From contig NZ_JCKI01000004.1 of assembly GCF_000708265.2 (NCBI RefSeq), positions 62,001 through 126,000 of the forward strand: a DNA stretch of 64,000 nucleotides, written 5' to 3'. Source of the stretch: Pedobacter sp. R20-19 (GTDB lineage: Bacteria > Bacteroidota > Bacteroidia > Sphingobacteriales > Sphingobacteriaceae). Below, piece after piece: positions 17,317 to 25,490 of this stretch; the stretch's first letter is position 1, and each line of letters starts with the position of its first letter. Under the pieces are notes generated by a model. The model worked only from the letters and a program-made list of their open reading frames with translations. It searched no databases and had not been told where the DNA came from. The translations under genes were made by a program, and so were the position numbers.

Positions 17317-18885
17317 ATGAAGACAAAAAATAAAATAACCAGCTATATATTATTATCGATACTAGGTTTATCAGCTTTCTCTTGTAAGAAAGATTTTAAT
17401 GAAGTTAATACCGATCCAATCGGGCGGTCCACTTCAACAGCAGCGCAATTACTGGCACCGGCTTTGGTTAATGTACTATCCACTAATATGGTGCGTAACC
17501 GAAACTTCAATAATGAATTGATGCAGGTTACTGTTGATATTAGTGATGCAGAAGGCAAGGTTTTCAGGTATGATGTTCGCCGGAACTGGGCAGATTACAC
17601 CTGGAATAACTGGTATCTGGAGTTAACTAACTTAAGGGATATTTATACCATTGCTGATAAACCAGAATCGCTAAACGCATCCTATAAAGGAATTTCCTTG
17701 ATTAGCCAGGCATGGGTTTTTCAACTCTTGACGGACGTTTATGGTGATGTACCTTATACTGAAGCCAATAAAGGTAAAGAGGGTCTAATCGAGCCAGCTT
17801 TTGATAAGCAAAAAGACATCTACCTTGATCTGTTTAACAAACTGGAAGAAGCGAACAAATTACTAACTACCGGAACAGCTATCTCTGCCAGTTCAGATCC
17901 TGTTTATCAGGGTGACATTAATAAATGGCGCAGATTTGGCAATTCGCTCTATTTAAGATTATTACTTCGCATTTCTGGGAAATCAGATGTGAGCGCACAG
18001 GTAATCGCAAAGATTAAAGACATAGCCGATACCAATAAAGCGAATTATCCGATTATGGAAAACAATACCCATACGGCGAAAATTCTCTGGAATGGAACCA
18101 ATAGCAGTACCGCAGTTTACTCTTCACCATTTATGATTAACGTACGTGCTGTTGATTTCAGGACACCAGCCATCACCGACTTTTTTTTAAGAAACCTTGG
18201 TGCCTGGGCAGATCCTCGTATCAATCCTCAGCTGGGTAAAAACAATGTAAGCAGATTTGGTATAGCACCCGGACCTGATGGTTATGTAGGTGTACCAAGT
18301 GGTTATGATGCAGGTAACTCTATTAAAAAACAATCTTACTTTTATTCAGATGCAACCAATGCACCATATACTTTGCAAACTGACCGTTATACGGGTATTA
18401 TCATGAATTGTGCGGAGGTCGATTTTATCCTGGCTGAAGCTGCTGCAAAAGGCTGGATCAATGGTACCGGAGAAGCTTATTATTTAAAAGGAATTGCAGA
18501 TGCTGTTAACTACTGGATGCCTGAAAGATTTACCAGCGGAAACAGTCAGGAAGTAATAAATTATGTTAATGATGCCGATATCGAATGGAATAATACCTTG
18601 CCTTTAGAAAATCAGGTGCGCAACTCATCAAGCAAAATGCAATTGATTCAGATTCAGAAATACTATGCCTTGTTTCTGGTTGATTTTCAGCAGTGGTTTG
18701 AGTATCGTAGAACCAAACATCCTTTTTTACAGGTGGGCACCGGACTTGCCAACGGTGGGCAAATGCCAGCCAGACTTAATTATCCATTGGTTACACAATC
18801 TACTAATCCAACCTCTTATCGCAATGCTGTTGCTGCGCAAGGGGCTGATGACATCAATACGTTGGTTTGGTGGCAAAAACCTTAA
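17317..18885 (+). CDS. SusD/RagB-like substrate-binding lipoprotein
   Basis: A 522-residue surface lipoprotein (lipobox FSC, Cys23, followed by KKDFNEVNTDP), the start typical of the SusD-like 2 group. The helical TPR-type core follows, with RWADYTWNNWY-like aromatic segments, INKWRRFGNSLYLRLLLRISGK and MNCAEVDFILAEAAAKGWI, all conserved in the family. It caps the SusC barrel and binds the ligand at the surface. Gaps to its neighbours are 11 and 12 bp, so it is certainly co-transcribed. No glycoside hydrolase gene is nearby. Confidence 0.92.
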   Translation: MKTKNKITSYILLSILGLSAFSCKKDFNEVNTDPIGRSTSTAAQLLAPALVNVLSTNMVRNRNFNNELMQVTVDISDAEGKVFRYDVRRNWADYTWNNWYLELTNLRDIYTIADKPESLNASYKGISLISQAWVFQLLTDVYGDVPYTEANKGKEGLIEPAFDKQKDIYLDLFNKLEEANKLLTTGTAISASSDPVYQGDINKWRRFGNSLYLRLLLRISGKSDVSAQVIAKIKDIADTNKANYPIMENNTHTAKILWNGTNSSTAVYSSPFMINVRAVDFRTPAITDFFLRNLGAWADPRINPQLGKNNVSRFGIAPGPDGYVGVPSGYDAGNSIKKQSYFYSDATNAPYTLQTDRYTGIIMNCAEVDFILAEAAAKGWINGTGEAYYLKGIADAVNYWMPERFTSGNSQEVINYVNDADIEWNNTLPLENQVRNSSSKMQLIQIQKYYALFLVDFQQWFEYRRTKHPFLQVGTGLANGGQMPARLNYPLVTQSTNPTSYRNAVAAQGADDINTLVWWQKP

Positions 18886-18897
18886 TTCATAAATAAG

Positions 18898-20406
18898 ATG
18901 AAAAAGATATTATATTACATGAGTGCACTTCTGATTTTAGGAAGCACTTTTATAAGTTGCAAGCGCGATAGCGATTACGTTTTGGTTAATCCAAGTCCGT
19001 TTATTGCAAATTTTGATTTACGAAAACTTTTCAAAAATACAGAAGTACAATTAAATACCTCCAACTTAGCAGGTGCTACCAGTATCAGAGGGGTGGTTAT
19101 TTCAGATCAGACTAATGGAAATATTCCTGCCGGATTAGTTATTCTTCAAAATAGCAGAGTAACAGGTAGTGGGATTGATTCTTTAAGAGGTATTGCTATT
19201 AATATTGGTGCAGAATCAAGTAAATATGTTCCAGGTGATTCTATTCACGTGAAGATAGATGGCAGCACTTTGAAAAGAGTAGATGGAATTTTACAGCTTA
19301 CCGGCGTTAATGCCAGCGAGATTAAAAAAATCGCATCTGGCAAAAATATGAGAACACAGGCGGTTAACGCAGCAACACTCATCACCCGTCCGGATTTTTA
19401 TGAAAGTACCCTCATCACCATTAGTAAAGGTGTAGTTGAGCCAGAGCCAGTTGCGGGAGACACCTTCAGTGGAAATAAAACAATTAATGATGGCTTTGGA
19501 AAAATAACTGTTCATACCGAATCTGCTTCACAATTGGCTAAAGCTTCAATGGTTCCTTTTGGAGACTTTACCGGAATCGTTTTTAACACTTCGAATGGCT
19601 TACAACTATGGCCAAGATATGTAGATGATATCTACGAACTTGATATTATAAAGGTATCACCATTGGTGATTACGGGCTACTTAACTGATCCGGATGGATC
19701 TGATGCCAACAATGAATATATTCAGTTTAAAGCCACAAAGGATATTAATTTTGCTACAACGCCAATGTCGATTGTAACTTCCAATAATGCCGGAATTACC
19801 GCTGCACCAGCTTTAGGTTGGGCAATGGGTGGTGTGCGTACTTATAAGTTTAACATCACAACGGGTTCAGTAAAAAAAGGTCAGTTTTGTTACGTTGGCG
19901 GAAGCATTAAGAAAATTTGGGGTTCCGCATCAACTGATATCAGCAGTGCAGTATGGATTGCCAGCAAAGCCTATTCTACATTAAATGGTGATGATTTTGG
20001 TACGGCTACAAGTAATTTACTGGCTAACAGTGGTAATGTTGCAGGTATTGCTGTATTTGATGGCACAACAGTAAGCGCAAGTTCAGTTCCATTAGATGTG
20101 ATTATGTTTGGTGGAGGTGGCAGTGTATATACTGCAGGGCCACCAGAAGTGGGTTACCGCATTACCAATACTGATAAATACAGTGTAATTCAAAATAGAA
20201 AACGTGTTATTTTCTATGGAGGTGGTACCAATACCAACAAGTTTGCTTTTCCTGCTACCAGTAATTTCACCATGTTAGGTGGTGTTTATGATGCAACCTC
20301 GGGTTTATGGAAAACAGGAAGAGTAGCCAAAAATATCGAGCTTAACGCTAAATCACAACTTTCAGAAATTCAACAGGCAACTGGTTTTACAGCCATTGTT
20401 AATTAA
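18898..20406 (+). CDS. DUF5689 domain surface lipoprotein
   Basis: A 502-residue lipoprotein (lipobox ISC, Cys21). Residues about 40-235 match DUF5689 (an OB-like beta domain: IRGVVISDQTNGNIPAGLVILQN, GDSIHVKIDG, LQLWPRYVDDIYE). The C-terminal half (about 250-500) begins VITGYLTDPDGSDANNEYIQF and resembles a lamin-tail-like beta domain. DUF5689 proteins often accompany SusCD pairs and nucleases or phosphoesterases and are thought to be accessory surface binders. A 9-bp-stem hairpin lies between this gene and the phosphoesterase. Confidence 0.8.
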   Translation: MKKILYYMSALLILGSTFISCKRDSDYVLVNPSPFIANFDLRKLFKNTEVQLNTSNLAGATSIRGVVISDQTNGNIPAGLVILQNSRVTGSGIDSLRGIAINIGAESSKYVPGDSIHVKIDGSTLKRVDGILQLTGVNASEIKKIASGKNMRTQAVNAATLITRPDFYESTLITISKGVVEPEPVAGDTFSGNKTINDGFGKITVHTESASQLAKASMVPFGDFTGIVFNTSNGLQLWPRYVDDIYELDIIKVSPLVITGYLTDPDGSDANNEYIQFKATKDINFATTPMSIVTSNNAGITAAPALGWAMGGVRTYKFNITTGSVKKGQFCYVGGSIKKIWGSASTDISSAVWIASKAYSTLNGDDFGTATSNLLANSGNVAGIAVFDGTTVSASSVPLDVIMFGGGGSVYTAGPPEVGYRITNTDKYSVIQNRKRVIFYGGGTNTNKFAFPATSNFTMLGGVYDATSGLWKTGRVAKNIELNAKSQLSEIQQATGFTAIVN

Positions 20407-20413
20407 TTATTCG

Positions 20414-20443
20414 ATCAGGCCATCCGTTTACTGGTGGCTTGAT
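20414..20443 (+). terminator. Weak hairpin between binding and enzyme genes
   Basis: Arms ATCAGGCCA and TGGCTTGAT pair over 9 bp (one G-U) with a 12-nt loop, followed by TTATTATTT. It may reduce expression of the downstream enzymes relative to SusCD, or do nothing. Confidence 0.35.
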
Positions 20444-20467
20444 TTATTATTTAAAATCCATCATTTT

Positions 20468-21877
20468 ATGAATAGAAGATCCTTTATCCAAAAAACAAGT
20501 CTGTTAACCACAACACTATTTGTTAGCCTCAAAGCTTTCCCTTCATCACTGTTTTCTGTTGATGGCGTGGTGAGTGGTTCGGTAACCAGTAAAGGTAAAG
20601 CTGTGGCAGGCGCAGTAATCTCCGACGGATATCAGGTGGTACAAACCGATAAGGCAGGCCAATACGAAATTAAGCTGAATGATCTTGCCCGTTTTGTCTG
20701 GATCAGTACACCTGCTGGTTACGAATTTAAAACAGAAAGCAGCATTTCAAGACATTATTATAAGCCGGATACCGCTGGAAAACTGAATTTCGACCTTCAG
20801 CCTTTAAAGCAAAAAGACAACAGACATAACTTCATTATCTGGGCCGATCCTCAGGTAAAAAATAAAAGTGATGTACAGCAAATGATGGAAACTTCAGTTC
20901 CTGACACAAAAAAAGTGGTTGCAGAAATGGGTAAAATACCTGTTCATGGCATTGGAGTGGGTGATTTAGTTTGGGATAATTTTGATTTATTCCCGGCTTA
21001 TGATGAAGCAATTGCACAAATCGGCATCCCTTTTTTCCAGGCATTGGGAAACCACGATCAGGATTACAGACAAGGTGGTGATGATACATCTGACAGAACC
21101 TTTCAGGCTCATTACGGCCCGACTTATTATTCTTTCAACAGAGGTAAAGCACACTATGTGGTGCTGGATGATGTAAGATACTTAGGCACAGAGCGAAATT
21201 ATGATGGCTATATCACGCCAACGCAGCTGGATTGGCTGGCTAAAGATTTGCAATTCGTGCCGAAAGATGCCTTATTGATTATCTGCCTGCATATTCCGGT
21301 GCATAATTCAGTAAAAAACAACGATGATTTTTATGCTGTGATTAAGGATTACAGCAATGTTCACATCATGTCTGGCCACACGCATTTTAATAAAAATGTA
21401 ATTAAGAATGGTGTTTTCGAGCATAACCATGGTACCGTTTGTGGTGGCTGGTGGACTGGTCCAATTTGTGAAGATGGAACACCTCGTGGTTATGGTGTTT
21501 ACGAAGTGGATGGAACAAAACTTAAATGGCATTATAAATCCACCGGTCGGGATAGAAAAGAGCAGTTGGCCGTTTATGTAGAAACTTTAACCAACCAGAA
21601 AAGGCTTATTGCCAATGTATGGAATTATGATCCTGAATGGAAAGTTGAATATTTTCTGGATGGGAAGGCAATGGGTACACTGGTACAACAAGATGGATTT
21701 GATCCTCTTGCGGTAAAGTTGTATAAAGGGGATAAACTTCCTAACCCAAGATCTTTTGTGGAAGCCTGTTCAACAGATCACTTATTTATGGCACATTTCG
21801 ATCCTTCTATTAAAAAGATAAAAGTTGTTGCCACTGATCGGTTTGGAGAGAAGTTTGAAGCGGAAGTAACTGCCTAA
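20468..21877 (+). CDS. Calcineurin-like metallophosphoesterase, exported
   Basis: A 469-residue exported phosphoesterase. The N-terminus NRRSFIQK matches a Tat signal. Residues about 33-112 form a carboxypeptidase-regulatory-like (MetallophosN) domain. The catalytic domain shows WADPQ (Asp127), GVGDLVWDN (Asp166), GNHDQD (Asn195-His196-Asp197), LHIPVHN and SGHTHFN, so both metal sites are complete. The C-terminal beta domain resembles MetallophosC. The start at 20468 was chosen over an upstream in-frame ATG at 20396 because it alone gives a signal peptide. It probably frees phosphate from monoesters or diesters in the periplasm. Confidence 0.9.
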   Translation: MNRRSFIQKTSLLTTTLFVSLKAFPSSLFSVDGVVSGSVTSKGKAVAGAVISDGYQVVQTDKAGQYEIKLNDLARFVWISTPAGYEFKTESSISRHYYKPDTAGKLNFDLQPLKQKDNRHNFIIWADPQVKNKSDVQQMMETSVPDTKKVVAEMGKIPVHGIGVGDLVWDNFDLFPAYDEAIAQIGIPFFQALGNHDQDYRQGGDDTSDRTFQAHYGPTYYSFNRGKAHYVVLDDVRYLGTERNYDGYITPTQLDWLAKDLQFVPKDALLIICLHIPVHNSVKNNDDFYAVIKDYSNVHIMSGHTHFNKNVIKNGVFEHNHGTVCGGWWTGPICEDGTPRGYGVYEVDGTKLKWHYKSTGRDRKEQLAVYVETLTNQKRLIANVWNYDPEWKVEYFLDGKAMGTLVQQDGFDPLAVKLYKGDKLPNPRSFVEACSTDHLFMAHFDPSIKKIKVVATDRFGEKFEAEVTA

Positions 21878-21922
21878 TCTATCCTCATTTAAAAAAAAAT
21901 CGTAAACATTAACTTATTGAAG

Positions 21923-22828
21923 ATGAAATTATTTAAGTCGGCTGTTTTAATTACGGCGGCATCTTTTTTAGCACTAAATTCTAATGGACAGAAAACTGCT
22001 TCATTTCCTGCCTTTAGTGCAGAAGCACATCGGGGCGGGAGGGGGCTTATGCCTGAAAATACCATTAAGTCCATGATCAATGCGCTAAAAATAAAAGGCA
22101 TTACTACATTAGAACTGGATACACACATTACTAAAGATGGGCAAGTGGTGGTTACACATGATGATTATCTGAGCCCGGCCTTTATGCTTACGCCAGATGG
22201 AAAAGATATCCCTGAGGCTGATGCAAAGAAATATCCGGTCTTCGGGATGAACTATTCAGAACTTAAACAGTTTGATCTTGGTACGAAATATTATGATTTG
22301 TTTCCAACACAACAGAAAGTTAAAACTTACATTCCGTTGCTGTCAGATCTGATTGATTCTGTACAATACGATATTAAGAAAAATAAACGTCAGCCGTTCT
22401 TTTACAATATTGAAACCAAGTGCAGTCCACAAGGTGATGGACTGACCAATCCCACTCCTGAAGTATTTGTTAAGTTATTGATGGATGTGATTGAAAAAAA
22501 GAAAATTTCTTCTTTCGTCGTGATTCAATCTTTCGATAAGAGAACCATTCAAATTATTCACGAGAAATATCCGCACATTAAAACATCTTTCCTAGTGGCG
22601 AATAAAAAATCTTACGAAGAAAACATTGCCGATTTAGGTTACAAACCCTTTATTTTGAGTCCGATATGGCAAACGGTAACTACAGATATGGTTAATAAAG
22701 CTCATGCTGATGGCGTTAAGGTTATCCCATGGACAGCTAACAAGCTTGAAGATATTCAGAAATTAAAGGACCTAAATGTAGATGGTATTATTTCAGATTA
22801 TCCTGATGTTTTAGTCCAGGCAAAATAA
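21923..22828 (+). CDS. Glycerophosphodiester phosphodiesterase
   Basis: A 301-residue TIM-barrel enzyme with a Sec signal peptide (residues 1-23, ending SNGQ). It cleaves glycerophosphodiesters, products of phospholipid deacylation, to glycerol-3-phosphate and an alcohol. Catalytic signatures are complete: His36 in AHRGGRGLMPENT, Glu64 and Asp66 in LELDTHITKDG and His79 in VVVTHDD. The end VIPWTANK...GIISDYPD is also typical. An in-frame TTG six bases upstream was not used. The gene lies 45 bp after the metallophosphoesterase. Confidence 0.94.
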   Translation: MKLFKSAVLITAASFLALNSNGQKTASFPAFSAEAHRGGRGLMPENTIKSMINALKIKGITTLELDTHITKDGQVVVTHDDYLSPAFMLTPDGKDIPEADAKKYPVFGMNYSELKQFDLGTKYYDLFPTQQKVKTYIPLLSDLIDSVQYDIKKNKRQPFFYNIETKCSPQGDGLTNPTPEVFVKLLMDVIEKKKISSFVVIQSFDKRTIQIIHEKYPHIKTSFLVANKKSYEENIADLGYKPFILSPIWQTVTTDMVNKAHADGVKVIPWTANKLEDIQKLKDLNVDGIISDYPDVLVQAK

Positions 22829-22850
22829 TTAATTTTGAATAAAAAACTTT

Positions 22851-23543
22851 ATGACATTAATTTCTTTCCATAAATATTTTCTTGCATGCACATTGTTTCT
22901 TTTGATAACCTTTTCTGCTCAAGCGCAAATGGTATTATGGGACAGCACTTACCGGCCTGGAAAATATGCAGAACTGGTAAAAAAGTTTAAAGATGATCCA
23001 AAATCAAAAAAGGACATTGTTTTTTTAGGCAACAGCATTACGGCTGGAACAGACTGGTCAAAACTTCTTGATTTACCACAGGCTAAAAACCGTGGTATCT
23101 CTGGCGATATTACATTTGGTGTTTTAGAAAGACTTCAGGATGTGATTGATGGAAAGCCATCTAAAGTTTTTATCCTGATCGGAATTAATGATATTTCGAG
23201 AAATATTCCAGATAGCATCATTCTGAAAAATTATAAAATGATGATTTCAAGAATTAGAAAAGGATCTAGAAAAACGCAGATTTATTTCAATACCCTTCTG
23301 CCAGTAAATAGTTCATTTGAGAAATTTAAAAATCATTACAATAAGGATCAGCATATTCTTTATCTCAATGAGGAGATCAGAAAGTTTACATCCAAAAACG
23401 TTACCGTTATTGATCTTTATCCAAACTTTACTGATTCAGATCAACATTTAAAAGCTTCGTTAACTAAAGACGGACTCCATTTACTACCTGCCGGATATGA
23501 TGTTTGGGCGGCATTCTTAAAGAAAAGTGGCTACTTAAATTAA
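22851..23543 (+). CDS. SGNH/GDSL-type hydrolase, exported
   Basis: A 230-residue esterase-fold protein with a signal peptide (residues 1-26, ending AQAQ). SGNH blocks: Ser62 in FLGNSITAG, Gly85 in NRGISGDIT, Asn113 in IGINDISR, and Asp207/His210 in KDGLHLLPAGY. The family includes lysophospholipases, acyl esterases and carbohydrate acetylesterases. In this operon a lipid acyl esterase that feeds the GDPD is the simplest reading, but a deacetylase cannot be excluded. It is the last gene of the SusC operon, 22 bp after the GDPD. Confidence 0.88.
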   Translation: MTLISFHKYFLACTLFLLITFSAQAQMVLWDSTYRPGKYAELVKKFKDDPKSKKDIVFLGNSITAGTDWSKLLDLPQAKNRGISGDITFGVLERLQDVIDGKPSKVFILIGINDISRNIPDSIILKNYKMMISRIRKGSRKTQIYFNTLLPVNSSFEKFKNHYNKDQHILYLNEEIRKFTSKNVTVIDLYPNFTDSDQHLKASLTKDGLHLLPAGYDVWAAFLKKSGYLN

Positions 23544-23584
23544 TAGCGAAATAACAACGTTATAGTATTTATTTTAAACTAAAA

Positions 23585-23612
23585 AGTGCCTGGGATTTTA
23601 CTTCCAGGCACT
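23585..23612. terminator. Bidirectional terminator between the SGNH gene and the Spy-like gene
   Basis: Perfect 9-bp arms AGTGCCTGG and CCAGGCACT with a 10-nt loop. The T tract is on the minus-strand side, so it best serves the Spy-like gene. Confidence 0.75.
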
Positions 23613-23645
23613 CTACGTTTATCGAATATTATATTTACTTAAGTA

Positions 23646-24080
23646 TTAGCCTTCAACTGGTGCTTTATCTGTTTTGTCACCACGATTCAACCCTTTACGC
23701 ATCTTTCCACCTTTTTCTCTTGCCTCTGCACGGAAAGCTTCCATTTTAGTTTTTTGATCTGCAGTTAAAATGGCATCAATTTTTGCTTTTTGTTCTTTCA
23801 TTGCTATTTTACGCTCATCCATTTTACCTTTCATAGCACTATGATCGGCTTTTCTCCAGGTCTCCATTTTCTTAGCATTTTCCAATTCAACAGCATAGAT
23901 CTTTGCTTTTTGATCCGCGGTTAATCCTAATTTTTTTTCCAATCTGGAAGTAGCCTTTTCTGCTCTTTGTTCAGCAGTCATTTTAGGCATTTGTTTTCTT
24001 ACTTTTCTGGAACTGTCTTGTGCAAATACAGCAGTAAAACCCATTACTGCTATCGCGATTGTTAAAATTGCTTTTTTCAT
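23646..24080 (-). CDS. Spy/CpxP-like periplasmic helical protein
   Basis: A 144-residue exported protein (signal peptide 1-20, ending VFAQ). The mature part is highly charged and helical. It carries two LTADQ motifs (LTADQKAKI and LTADQKTKM), the LTxxQ signature of the Spy/CpxP/CnrX group of periplasmic chaperones and stress sensors. In Bacteroidota such proteins often fall under DUF4890. The gene stands alone, divergent from nothing close, with its own terminator. Function beyond probable chaperone-like binding is unknown. Confidence 0.75.
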   Translation of the reverse strand: MKKAILTIAIAVMGFTAVFAQDSSRKVRKQMPKMTAEQRAEKATSRLEKKLGLTADQKAKIYAVELENAKKMETWRKADHSAMKGKMDERKIAMKEQKAKIDAILTADQKTKMEAFRAEAREKGGKMRKGLNRGDKTDKAPVEG

Positions 24081-24156
24081 GATCTTATTATTTATGTGTT
24101 TGTATAATAGAGATGAAAAGCATCAAACAGTTTAATCAGACATAAGTTAAAAAGTG

Positions 24157-24933
24157 TTAATTTTTATTCAACTGCGAAATTGATTTTTGCATTTGTGCCA
24201 TCATTTGTGTTAAAGTTTCCATCGTAGGATCTGGTGCAGGTTCTGGCAAAGCAGTAGAGATATAAGCCTTCGCCTTCCAAATTTCAAGAATATCATCTGC
24301 AGCAATGGTATAGGGATCATATACTTTATTATCTGAAATTAATTTTAAATCTTTATTTTCCTTGAAACGGTTTCCAGCTCTTTTGTAAACCACACCTTCG
24401 TTTTTACTGATGATCACATAAGTCTCACCTGTTTTAACTTCATTCCAATTATCAAGATATTCACCAATGATGATACTTCCAGGCTGAACTGGTAACATAC
24501 TGTCGCCCATAATTTCGAAAGCCCTGAATGTACCTTGGCGAAGAGCAGGTAGCGGTAATTGAAATTTAGGAAGATCGCTGATATATTGGGGATCTGAAAA
24601 GCCATTGAGATAACCGGCACTAGCTTTTACAGGAACGAGTTCAATGTTCTCTCTGTCGTTTTGATCTACAGAAATACTTAATACCCTTAAATTAGAACCA
24701 CTGCTTTTTAATTTCGGTTTCCAGCTATCACTTATCTTTTCATTGATAAACTCATCAATGGTTAAATCGAAATATTCTGCTATTTTTTTTAGTAATTCAT
24801 ATTTTGGTTCTGCTCTATCTTCCTCATAGGCACCAATCAGTGATCTCTTAATTTCCATAATATCAGCAAAATTCTGCTGTGTATGGCCTTTTTTCTTTCT
24901 GAGATACTTTAAGTTATTTGAAATATTCGACAT
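24157..24933 (-). CDS. XRE-S24 (CI/LexA-like) transcriptional regulator
   Basis: A 258-residue regulator. Residues 5-65 are a helix-turn-helix of the XRE type (LKYLRKKKGHTQQNFADIM...SLIGAYEEDRAEPKYELL). Residues about 100-235 are a LexA/UmuD-like S24 peptidase domain with Ser145 in IMGDSMLP and Lys184 in VVYKRAG. An Ala106-Gly107 pair in VKASAGYLNG is a plausible self-cleavage site. It should repress target genes until RecA-stimulated or other self-cleavage. A strong inverted repeat lies between it and the divergent GIY-YIG gene. Confidence 0.9.
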   Translation of the reverse strand: MSNISNNLKYLRKKKGHTQQNFADIMEIKRSLIGAYEEDRAEPKYELLKKIAEYFDLTIDEFINEKISDSWKPKLKSSGSNLRVLSISVDQNDRENIELVPVKASAGYLNGFSDPQYISDLPKFQLPLPALRQGTFRAFEIMGDSMLPVQPGSIIIGEYLDNWNEVKTGETYVIISKNEGVVYKRAGNRFKENKDLKLISDNKVYDPYTIAADDILEIWKAKAYISTALPEPAPDPTMETLTQMMAQMQKSISQLNKN

Positions 24934-24959
24934 AAAAATAAAAGTTAAAATAAATTTGG

Positions 24960-25005
24960 AATTACTAAAATAGTTAGTAATTTTATGCTCATAAAGTTAG
25001 TAATA
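24960..25005. promoter_or_regulatory. Operator for the XRE-S24 regulator
   Basis: AATTACTAA (24960-24968) and TTAGTAATT (24974-24982) form a perfect 9-bp inverted repeat with a 5-bp spacer. An extra half-site TTAGTAAT follows at 24997-25004, close to a TATTTTG -7-like box (25007-25013) for the divergent gene. It sits between two divergent starts and is well placed for autoregulation. Confidence 0.7.
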
Positions 25006-25065
25006 TTATTTTGAATTGCAAGAAGGTATACTAAATAGATTAGTTTAATTAAAAATTTGAAGATT

Positions 25066-25416
25066 ATGAAAAAGTTTGTTTACATCGTTACCGACAGAAA
25101 TCGCACCAGCATGCATGTAGGCATGAGTTCTGATTTAATTAAAACATTGGATTTCTATAAGCAGATGCCAAATTTGTTTTTTGATAATGGACAACAATTA
25201 ACGCGTTTAGTATACTTTGAGGAATTTAAAAGTGAAGCACAAGCATTAGCACGTTTCAAAATAATAAGTCGGTTTACCAGGATGCAGAAAGAGCGTTTAG
25301 TTAGGTCTTGCAATCCAGATTGGATAGATCTAACGATTGGCTTAGACTTCGAAAACATATTGCTACACAGAAATGTAACCAATCAGATTAATCTGGCCTT
25401 TACCAGCTTATCATAA
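25066..25416 (+). CDS. Small GIY-YIG nuclease-like protein
   Basis: A 116-residue protein whose beginning KKFVYIVTDRNR...MHVGMSSDLIKTL aligns with the GIY-YIG fold (VYI for GIY, HVG for YIG). The body RLVYFEEFKSEAQALARFKIISRF carries the conserved Glu-containing helix. The YIG Tyr is His here and the usual catalytic Arg is not evident, so activity may be altered or lost. The start is the ATG at 25066, not the TTG at 25057. It is divergent from the S24 regulator with shared operators, suggesting DNA-damage or stress control. Confidence 0.75.
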   Translation: MKKFVYIVTDRNRTSMHVGMSSDLIKTLDFYKQMPNLFFDNGQQLTRLVYFEEFKSEAQALARFKIISRFTRMQKERLVRSCNPDWIDLTIGLDFENILLHRNVTNQINLAFTSLS

Positions 25417-25440
25417 ATAAAATACTTCTTGCATAAAAAA

Positions 25441-25466
25441 AGCGTTCCCTTTTAAAAGGGAACGCT
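25441..25466. terminator. Perfect bidirectional terminator
   Basis: AGCGTTCCCTTTT and its exact complement meet without a gap, flanked by A and T runs on both sides, between converging genes. Confidence 0.9.
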
Positions 25467-25490
25467 TTTTAATTTGTTATGAATTTTAGA

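Noticed and set aside
18898..20406. Nuclease activity for the DUF5689 protein
   Set aside because: No endonuclease/exonuclease/phosphatase motifs are visible; both halves look like beta-rich binding domains.
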